Source of the DNA: Duodenibacillus sp964509205
GTDB lineage: Bacteria > Pseudomonadota > Gammaproteobacteria > Burkholderiales > Burkholderiaceae_F
Assembly: GCA_964509205.1 (NCBI GenBank)
Contig: CAZDVW010000018.1
Coordinates: 1 to 30,916, forward strand
Direction: 5' to 3'
DNA length: 30,916 bases
The position numbers and the translations under genes are program-made. Of the stretch, positions 8,012-14,571 are shown piece by piece; position 1 is the first letter of the stretch; each line of letters begins with the position of its first letter. The notes below the pieces were generated by a model. It was not told where the DNA came from, did not search any database, and saw only the letters and a list, made by a program, of their open reading frames with translations.

Positions 8012-8044
8012 TGAGAAAACGGAGATCGAAGAATCGATCTCCGT
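8012..8044 (-). terminator. Terminator of second C69 dipeptidase gene
   Basis: Perfect 11-bp stem ACGGAGATCGA/TCGATCTCCGT with a TTCT loop, followed on the minus strand by TTTTCTC. Confidence 0.8.
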
Positions 8045-8108
8045 TGCGGGGCAAGGTAAAACAGCATGCGGCAATCATTCAAAAATGATCACCTTTGCCT
8101 GTCGGGGA

Positions 8109-9914
8109 CTATTTTGTCTTTGCCACTTTGACGGTCTCGGTTTCAACCGGAACAACATCGTAGCCGACCACGCGGTGACCATTGACCTGTGTGTAGAGCC
8201 ACAAATCCATCTTGGCTCCGGGAACCGCGCCTTTCGAGAGTTCCTTGGAATCAAACGTAAAGACAACGTCCATGATGCCGTCGTTGTTGACATCTCTGTA
8301 CTGCATGTCTTTTGCGGCAGCAAGGTTCTTAAAGTTACGCGTTGAGGTAAGCTGGTTGCCGCTCATGCCGGCACGCGTGAATTTTTGGGCTGAACTCAGA
8401 ACAGAGTGTTTCTCGGAACCGAGAAGCGCAAATTCAACCGTGTCGTTGGCATCGGCTCGCACCACGTCGGTCAAAATCTTGACTTTCATCGGCATTAAGC
8501 GCTTGTTTTCCGCCTTGAGAACGTTCACAGCGTGATCATAGGCTTTTTCGTTGTAGGCATGCAGATATTTCATGCGCTCTTTGCCGGTTAGTTGGGCAGC
8601 CTTAGCCGACACCGCAGGACGCTTGGCAAAGTATTTGTCTTCTTCTTTTTTCAGAAGCGTCGTGCGCCGAGTGAGTTCTTTTCCTCGCAGGTAGTCAATG
8701 GCATTGGTTCCGGCGCTGGAAACACTGTGCGGCGCAAACTCCGAGCGGAAGTCAAACATGGCAGGAGTTCCTGCAAAGTGCTCTTTTGTGGCTGTTGCCG
8801 AATCCAAGAATGCGGCGGCTTTGGCAGGACCTGCCAGCGGGTAGAGCGGAATAAAGATCGACTGGCAGGGGCGACCGATCGTTCTCCAGGCTTCTGTGAG
8901 CGTCGGATCTTTGGTGAGGTTGTAGACGATGGCCTCATGCGATGTGACGCGGCAGACGCCTTCGGAGTAGCTGTGATAAAACTCCTGATCCTGTCCGATG
9001 TAGTCTTCGTGCAGGCGAAGCAGTTTCATGGCATCCCGCACGCCAAGCTTGCGTTTCGGCGTGATGCTGTACGGGAAAGTATCCGGGTCGTTGAATTCTT
9101 TCCCAGTGAGGAATTTCCAAGCTAGAACATTGCGGTTGGCGTTGTAGCGCGAAGCGCGAATGCTGTCGGGCGCCACAATCTTTCGCCAGTTGAAGATCGG
9201 ATCCTTCGGATCATGCCGTCCGTCTTTGTTGGCGCGTTCAACCTGATTTGGTTCAATTTTCCAGTGTTCCTTGTCGTTAAGATCCACGGCATCCATCATG
9301 AAGACGTTGGGGATGTAGACGACTTCGTCATCTTTAATCTTTCGAGCAACCCAGGAATTTCCTTGGTGAATGGCCAACTGCCAAGCCTCGTTCGCATCGG
9401 CAATCGTGTAGGTGCGGCCTTCGTGAAAGTAGCCGAATTCCTTTAAAAGATTAATCGCGATTTCAACGCCTTCACGGGCAGAATGGGCGCGTTCGGCGAC
9501 GAGACGGCGAATGCCGTATCCGATGCCGCCGTCCTTAACCGGCATGCGATCAGCATCAAAGATTTTCCCACACCAGTTTGTGGCAATCGCGACGCCGGCA
9601 TCATTGAGGAAGCCGTCAGAAAACGAAGCACCTTCCGGGGTGAATGTTTGCGACCAGTAAAAGCCGAGTGTTTTTTCAACTTGAGGAATGGCGGCGGCCT
9701 TCTTCTCAAACTTGATCATCTCGCCTTTTTTGTGCGTGGCAGGCGGTACGTAAAACTGTTGGTTAAACAGGCGCCCGCCGTTATCTTCATTGTGGGCAAG
9801 AATGATATTGCCGGTTTCTGAAACGGCTTTGCCGATTACGAGCGTACTGCAGGCCATCGCAACATCAATGGCGGACAAAAGAGCGCAGGACGCGATGAGG
9901 GTCTTTCTGAGCAT
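8109..9914 (-). CDS. Exported C69-family dipeptidase (paralogue 2)
   Basis: A 601-residue C69 peptidase, co-linear with the paralogue at 4092-5894. The signal peptide (residues 1-21, core ending AMA) is followed directly by Cys22 of CSTLVIGKA, the expected nucleophile; AHNEDNGG follows near residue 41. Shared blocks include GYGIRRLVAERA, EGRTYTIADANEAWQLA, WRTIGRP and LAGPAKA. The C-terminal extension again ends with a calcium-loop-like YRDVNNDGIMD. Lysines are abundant near the C-terminus. AGGAGG six bases before the ATG at 9914 fixes the start, which a longer frame would place inside the promoter. A terminator and an operator-like inverted repeat frame it as a single gene. The exact dipeptide specificity, and how it differs from paralogue 1, cannot be read from sequence. 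Confidence 0.88.
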   Translation of the reverse strand: MLRKTLIASCALLSAIDVAMACSTLVIGKAVSETGNIILAHNEDNGGRLFNQQFYVPPATHKKGEMIKFEKKAAAIPQVEKTLGFYWSQTFTPEGASFSDGFLNDAGVAIATNWCGKIFDADRMPVKDGGIGYGIRRLVAERAHSAREGVEIAINLLKEFGYFHEGRTYTIADANEAWQLAIHQGNSWVARKIKDDEVVYIPNVFMMDAVDLNDKEHWKIEPNQVERANKDGRHDPKDPIFNWRKIVAPDSIRASRYNANRNVLAWKFLTGKEFNDPDTFPYSITPKRKLGVRDAMKLLRLHEDYIGQDQEFYHSYSEGVCRVTSHEAIVYNLTKDPTLTEAWRTIGRPCQSIFIPLYPLAGPAKAAAFLDSATATKEHFAGTPAMFDFRSEFAPHSVSSAGTNAIDYLRGKELTRRTTLLKKEEDKYFAKRPAVSAKAAQLTGKERMKYLHAYNEKAYDHAVNVLKAENKRLMPMKVKILTDVVRADANDTVEFALLGSEKHSVLSSAQKFTRAGMSGNQLTSTRNFKNLAAAKDMQYRDVNNDGIMDVVFTFDSKELSKGAVPGAKMDLWLYTQVNGHRVVGYDVVPVETETVKVAKTK

Positions 9915-9934
9915 GGATGTCCTCCTGATTTTTA

Positions 9935-9958
9935 ACCTAGGCAACGGTTGACCTAGGT
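9935..9958. promoter_or_regulatory. Inverted repeat before second C69 gene, possible operator
   Basis: ACCTAGGCAAC (9935-9945) faces GTTGACCTAGGT (9947-9958), an inverted repeat with one bulged base, each arm holding a CCTAGG palindrome. It ends about 20 bases upstream of the ATG and could be an operator or a 5'-UTR hairpin. No regulator is identified. Confidence 0.4.
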
Positions 9959-10146
9959 AATTTATCGTAGCACAGGTTCTTCTTGCGGCAGGCTTTAAAA
10001 AAAGGGAAAAAGATCGGGTGGCGGATACAAGTGAATCAGCAGGAGACTAAAACGGCAGCAGAGACTGAAAGGTTATTAGATACCGACAGCCTTATATCAC
10101 CTTCAAAAAAGGCGGTTTGTCTTTGAAAGAGGGGAAAGAGGAGGGA

Positions 10147-10494
10147 TTACTTCACAATCGGCGTCAGATCCACATCCCAGGGAGCATTCCCAATGCGGAT
10201 GTATCCAAAGGAGTCAGTTCGGAGTGGACCGGAATTCGTGGTATCTAAGGTGCCGATTGAAAATGAAGAGGTGCCGGCTCGAACCTCACCGAAATTTTGT
10301 ACATGCAGAGTGCCGTTGGCTGTCCAGTCTTTCAGTTGAATGCCTGTGGGAAAGGAGCCGCAGTAAATCTCGCCGAATCGAGCTGTCAACACGGTGTTAG
10401 TACACCCAAAGATTTGTGTGATTTGAGCCTCTGCGCTGATTGAGAGGGATGCCGTCAGTGCAACAACAAACAGACTCAGAATGCTTTTTGTCAT
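10147..10494 (-). CDS. Small secreted protein, paralogue A (unknown family)
   Basis: A 115-residue protein that I do not recognise. It has a signal peptide (MTKSILSLFVVALTASLS, cleavage likely after AEA), then a mature part of about 90 residues with two cysteines (in FGCTNT and GEIYCG) that could form a disulfide, and short strand-like turns centred on FG and SG. It is clearly homologous over its whole mature length to the product at 13517-13876: ARFGE, FPTG, QLK, GPLRTD and PIVK are shared. That homology sets the start at 10494; an upstream ATG at 10581, overlapping the lipoprotein stop, would put 29 extra residues before the signal peptide. It is probably co-transcribed with the lipoprotein gene. 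Confidence 0.65.
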   Translation of the reverse strand: MTKSILSLFVVALTASLSISAEAQITQIFGCTNTVLTARFGEIYCGSFPTGIQLKDWTANGTLHVQNFGEVRAGTSSFSIGTLDTTNSGPLRTDSFGYIRIGNAPWDVDLTPIVK

Positions 10495-10577
10495 GAAGAG
10501 TGATCTCAAGGCAACATCAATTCTTAACGGCAAAGACAGGGAATCCAAAAAACATATCCCGTTTTTACTCTGATCAA

Positions 10578-11144
10578 TCATTTAACCAGAATTACAGGAA
10601 CCGTCTTAACAAGTTTTTCTCGGGTTTGATACCTGTAGGTGTCCTGAATTTCAGGATCCATGACGTTGACTAGTTTTCCGTCATAAATAATGGGATCGTC
10701 CTGTTCAAAGCGAAGGAGTACGACTTTGTTGATGTTGCCCACGCAACTCATGCCCGAATCCATTTCACATTCTCGGGCGAGAGCATTGTTTCTGTCTAAG
10801 GTTTGGAAAATTTCATAACGCTTTCTGATGCCAGAAGTTGCTGCGTTATTCGGCGAGACCGAGTCGTTTGCGCTATCTGGCGACGGATCTTTATTGAGGC
10901 AAACAAACGTAATCTCTGTTTCATCTCCACGGTAGTGAGAGTTTTCAAGAGAGAATGTTTTTCCCTGTTTGCGGCAAAAATCTTTTCCTTGCTTGACCAA
11001 GCGATTCCTGACACTGGAGCCGCTGCCTTCAATTTCATTGTATTCCGACAAGCTGTAGACGCTGGGTTGAATTTCGACAATCTCGGAAGTCACAACGCAT
11101 CCGCTCAGAAGAGGGAATAAAAGCAAACAAAGGGACTTTTTCAT
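10578..11144 (-). CDS. Predicted lipoprotein of unknown function
   Basis: A 188-residue protein with a type II signal peptide: MKKSLCLLLFPLLSGC, lipobox LLSGC with the lipidated Cys at residue 16, followed by VVTSE, so outer-membrane sorting is likely. The mature part contains several cysteines (FCRKQ, FVCLN, ARECEM, MSCVG), suggesting periplasmic disulfides. I do not recognise the family. The ATG at 11144 is chosen because the signal peptide begins there; the frame is open to 11213. Its stop overlaps an ATG of the next frame (ATGA), which hints at coupling with the small secreted protein downstream. Confidence 0.65.
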   Translation of the reverse strand: MKKSLCLLLFPLLSGCVVTSEIVEIQPSVYSLSEYNEIEGSGSSVRNRLVKQGKDFCRKQGKTFSLENSHYRGDETEITFVCLNKDPSPDSANDSVSPNNAATSGIRKRYEIFQTLDRNNALARECEMDSGMSCVGNINKVVLLRFEQDDPIIYDGKLVNVMDPEIQDTYRYQTREKLVKTVPVILVK

Positions 11145-11324
11145 AGTTCGCGCAGAAAAATTTGTTGGTTGTCGGTTTGGGGTAACGTTCTGACGGCAGA
11201 CAGTTTTTACCACTTCTGAGTCCTCATTTTAGGTGTTTCTCTTGCCGTCGAGGTGAATGAGTTTTGGTTTACCCAGGTTTGATGTATCTCCGGGAGAGGA
11301 GAGAATCAACCGTTTCGAGGAGAA

Positions 11325-11349
11325 GCCTCATCCCAAGCAGAGATGAGGC
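11325..11349 (-). terminator. Hairpin after the 625-residue gene, possible terminator
   Basis: An 8-bp stem GCCTCATC/GATGAGGC lies about 100 bases beyond the stop at 11446 on the minus strand. No T-run follows, so termination is uncertain. The rest of 11145-11445 shows no gene. Confidence 0.3.
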
Positions 11350-11445
11350 CTGGTGAGCTCTTGATGTACAGGACAGAGAGTGGCTTGAACCTCTTTTCTC
11401 AAAGGGGACAGCACTAACTTTGTGCAATTAATCCCAGGAGATTCA

Positions 11446-13323
11446 TTACATCTCGCCTGTAAGCGATGGTCTTAATGCAGAGAGATAGAATGTGATAAGC
11501 GTCTGGGAAGGCATTGCGGTTTGTCCGTTGTAAAAATCCTGTTCGCATGTTTTCCAATTAATGAAGAAGTTTTGCATTTCTCGTTCTTGAAAATCGTCAT
11601 CCAGTGAAAGTTCCGTATATTGGTTGACGGCTGTGTCGAAGTCTGTTTCTCCTGCATCAGGATTTTTCTTTCCCAAGAACTGATCAAGTCCGTCATCAAA
11701 ACGCGCGAAGATGTCTTTCGGATGCAGGGTGACTTCCTGAAGGTTTCTTGGAGTTTGCTGCGAACGTGAATAAAGGGTTCTAAGGAGTGTTTTGCGGAAG
11801 GCTCTAGGCAACCACTTGGCAGGAGTAATAAGGCTCGGGCTGGTGCCGTACAAGGCATCTGCCAGACTGACAGCGTTTTCTTCGGTCCAAAGTTTGGTCC
11901 ATTGGGAGCCAAAACGCACGGTGCCGATGTTCTTGAATTCTGGTTCCATTGGGTGCAGGGAAGCAAAATAGACGTTTGCCATTCTGCCCGGTCCAATCTC
12001 ATTTTCTTTTGCAAAGATCACCATGAATGTGGGACCGAAAGGATTGAGAATGGCATTGGTGTAAAAGACTCTTAACTTGGTTTGAGTAAGAAGTTTTCTC
12101 AGGTCGTTGTCCAGCGGAAGATTTTCAATGCTTTCAAAATCGGTTTTAAGGTCAAAGTAAACGAGATTGTCCGCATTGGACTCGGTACTCGTGTGCTTTG
12201 CTTTGTTGCTCTCTTCGCTGTCGTCCAAATGCTCCGCCTCATTTTCTTCATCGTACGAGCGAGGAAGATCGGAATCGTCTCCTAAAAGAGCAATGATCTG
12301 ATTTCGACTGGCTTCGTAGGCTTCCCGAAGATCAGCAAAAGCGATTGTGCGTTCTTTTTTTAAACTGCCGAACGATGCCTCAGGCATGACTGTTTGCCAT
12401 GGGTCGTCAAAGTACCAATCAACCGCACGATGATCGGGTTGCATGAGACGGATGTGCTTCACATGGCCGATGAGGGAAGCAGAAACAACAAAAGTGCGGT
12501 ACTCGAATGTCGTTGAAAGGAATGGACGAAGAAACTTCAGAACAGTCGGAACTTGATTAAATATTGTCCGAATGCGCATAACGTAAGTAAATCGGGGCAC
12601 TTCCATCATTCCGTCTTTTCCGGTGTGAGCAAACTCTTCGCAGGGAACGCATGTCGTCTTGAAATTGGTTTTAACCCATTGAGAGGCAATGCCTTCAGAG
12701 GCAGGGACGTGCAGAAGACACCGCGAGAACGTCACGGTTCCGCTCACGTCATCAGCAAAACTTGCCTCTTTGATCATCTTGCCGAAACACTTCACTGCAC
12801 CTGCAAGGCGCAGGGCGCAGATAGGAATGACAATCTCTAAGACGTTTCCTTCAGAAATTATGGGGTCAGGAGAAAATGAAGCGGGGCTTGTTACGTAAGA
12901 AACGGGGAGATCGCCAAGATCAGGTTTCTTCTCTGTCCAACTCATGAAGTCCCAAAGATGCGCCATTAAGAAGGTTGAAAAGTCAAGATCCTTGCGATGT
13001 TCTTCAGCGTGCAGGATCTGCTTTGAGTCGCTTTCAATCGTTAGTGTCCAGCCCTTGTCTTCATGCCACCCAACCCAAACGGAAAGAGGAATTGGTCTTG
13101 TACTTTTCCAATGGCAGTCCCATTGGGCGCGGTAACCGCGCATGTGTTCCAAAAAATTGACTTGCTTGATGCGAAAATGTTCTGGAAAAAGAGCGGCTCC
13201 GAAAAGGCGTTGCGGAAGATCTTTTATGGTGCGGATTTCGTTTCCTTTAGAGAACAACTTTTCGGGAGATGCGTTAACGCCGTGTAACGATCCCAATGGA
13301 ATGAATTGTGGGTAGTGGGACAT
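11446..13323 (-). CDS. Large protein of unknown function (625 aa)
   Basis: A soluble-looking 625-residue protein without signal peptide or clear membrane segment; I cannot assign it to a family. It appears two-part: residues 1 to about 340, rich in aromatic and basic residues (many Trp, Phe, His), and a C-terminal part from about 380. Between them lies an acidic, low-complexity linker (about 345-380, runs such as DEENEAEHLDDSEE). No P-loop, methylase, nuclease or helicase motif is visible. GGAGGAG right before the ATG at 13323 decides the start; the frame is open 41 codons further up. It sits between the two small secreted paralogues on the same strand and next to the divergent methyltransferase operon. 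Confidence 0.7.
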   Translation of the reverse strand: MSHYPQFIPLGSLHGVNASPEKLFSKGNEIRTIKDLPQRLFGAALFPEHFRIKQVNFLEHMRGYRAQWDCHWKSTRPIPLSVWVGWHEDKGWTLTIESDSKQILHAEEHRKDLDFSTFLMAHLWDFMSWTEKKPDLGDLPVSYVTSPASFSPDPIISEGNVLEIVIPICALRLAGAVKCFGKMIKEASFADDVSGTVTFSRCLLHVPASEGIASQWVKTNFKTTCVPCEEFAHTGKDGMMEVPRFTYVMRIRTIFNQVPTVLKFLRPFLSTTFEYRTFVVSASLIGHVKHIRLMQPDHRAVDWYFDDPWQTVMPEASFGSLKKERTIAFADLREAYEASRNQIIALLGDDSDLPRSYDEENEAEHLDDSEESNKAKHTSTESNADNLVYFDLKTDFESIENLPLDNDLRKLLTQTKLRVFYTNAILNPFGPTFMVIFAKENEIGPGRMANVYFASLHPMEPEFKNIGTVRFGSQWTKLWTEENAVSLADALYGTSPSLITPAKWLPRAFRKTLLRTLYSRSQQTPRNLQEVTLHPKDIFARFDDGLDQFLGKKNPDAGETDFDTAVNQYTELSLDDDFQEREMQNFFINWKTCEQDFYNGQTAMPSQTLITFYLSALRPSLTGEM

Positions 13324-13516
13324 ATTCTCCTCCGAAGAAATTTCAATTTCCTTCATCTTAAAGTTGCTTCCATTGATTGCGCGGTTGCAACTGGTAATAC
13401 GGCAAATGGCAGAGCAATATTTAAGGAACTCGAAGAGTTCGTTCAAGAAAAAAAGATGCGGTTACCCAGTGTGTCTGGGTAACAAGCAGAAATAAGATTC
13501 CTTTCCGAAGAATTGT

Positions 13517-13876
13517 CTATTCAGAGGGTTGCTTCACAATCGGTGATATATCCACGCTGAGGATCGAATTGCCGGCGTTGATATGTCCGAAATGATCAGT
13601 TCGTAGCGGGCCGGCACTTGAAGCGTCTATGGTTCCTATCGGAATTATTGAGTCACCGACTAGAACTCCTCCGAATTCATCTACGCTGAGCGGACCGTCC
13701 GCATCACGTTTCTTGAGTTGCATGCCTGTAGGGAAAAAGTCGCAGCAAAGTTCGCCGAAGCGAGCTCTCAACACGGTGTTGTAGCAACCAGGTATTTCTG
13801 TGATTTGGGCATCTACACCCATTGAGACAGTGGCTGTCAGAGCAACGAAAAGCAAGTTGGAAATGCGCTTTGTCAT
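13517..13876 (-). CDS. Small secreted protein, paralogue B (unknown family)
   Basis: A 119-residue protein with a signal peptide (MTKRISNLLFVALTATVS, cleavage likely after VDA) and a mature part homologous to the 10147-10494 product: AQIT.I.GC.NTVL.ARFGE, FPTG.QLK, then GPLRTD and SPIVK. Both keep the Cys of GC.NT; the GE..C cysteine is also kept, with one extra Cys here. AGGAG five bases upstream of the ATG gives a firm start. The two copies bracket the unknown 625-residue protein and the lipoprotein, implying a local duplication. Function unknown; it should be periplasmic or secreted. Confidence 0.7.
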   Translation of the reverse strand: MTKRISNLLFVALTATVSMGVDAQITEIPGCYNTVLRARFGELCCDFFPTGMQLKKRDADGPLSVDEFGGVLVGDSIIPIGTIDASSAGPLRTDHFGHINAGNSILSVDISPIVKQPSE

Positions 13877-14571
13877 GAGAACTCCTTTTTTGAATGAGAA
13901 TGACAATCTCACTTTAGGCAGGAGTGGTTTAAAGGAAGCGCACGGTTGCATTAAGAAATGTTCAGAAATAGCAAGAAGGCGTAACGGAGTAAAGAATGTT
14001 GCTTCGTGTCAAGAGGATTTTTTCGTTTTGAGGTACCCCACGGTTCGTGTTACTTTTTTCACAGTGTTCGTTAACGGGGGCTGCTTCTAGATTTCGATCT
14101 ATGCAACTTACGCTCAATAAGGGATAGAGGCTCTTAGGGATACCTCGCTTTGACTAAGGCGTGTTTTGTTGGTCGGTTATAAGCGGTCTAAAGTCACAAG
14201 AATCGTGACTCTGCGTTTCCCATGATGTTGACGTTGCTGTCTGTGTTAACCATGAAGGAATTCTGCAATTGTGGGACAATACTGTTTGCTAATTTCCTTT
14301 TAGAAACCCAATGAACGGCGTATGCGTCAGCGTTCTTTGTGACGCTGATCAGCGCTCTGCTCGGCAAGAAGTTCACTGTGCAGAGCGAAAGACCAACAAG
14401 ATTGATGTTTCATGGGAGTACTTGTTTTTTGGGAAAACAAGATGAGTTTGCAAACTGTTTCTTGAAAAGGGGAAAAATGGGAGAGAAGATTTCACGTTAA
14501 CGCTCAAAAGAAAAATCACGGATTTGTAACTCCGGTCTATTGCAGTCAAAGTTAACACAACAGCATTTGCC
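13877..14571. other. 695-bp gene-free stretch before the methyltransferase operon
   Basis: No coding region here is convincing. It should hold the divergent promoters for paralogue B and for the methyltransferase operon. Its most structured part is 14324-14387: GCGTCA/TGACGC, the perfect 12-bp palindrome CGCTGATCAGCG (14343-14354) and CGCTCTGC/GCAGAGCG (14353-14360 with 14380-14387), three overlapping hairpins that cannot all form at once. This may be an operator or RNA structure. Confidence 0.4.

Noticed and set aside
7863..8345. 160-codon plus-strand frame between rtcB and the second dipeptidase
   Set aside because: Its second half lies antisense to the dipeptidase gene and its first half crosses a terminator hairpin. 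No ribosome site and no recognisable protein sequence.
14194..14376. 60-codon minus-strand frame in the gene-free stretch, suspected transposase remnant
   Set aside because: No convincing transposase motif and no terminal repeats; overlaps the palindrome cluster.
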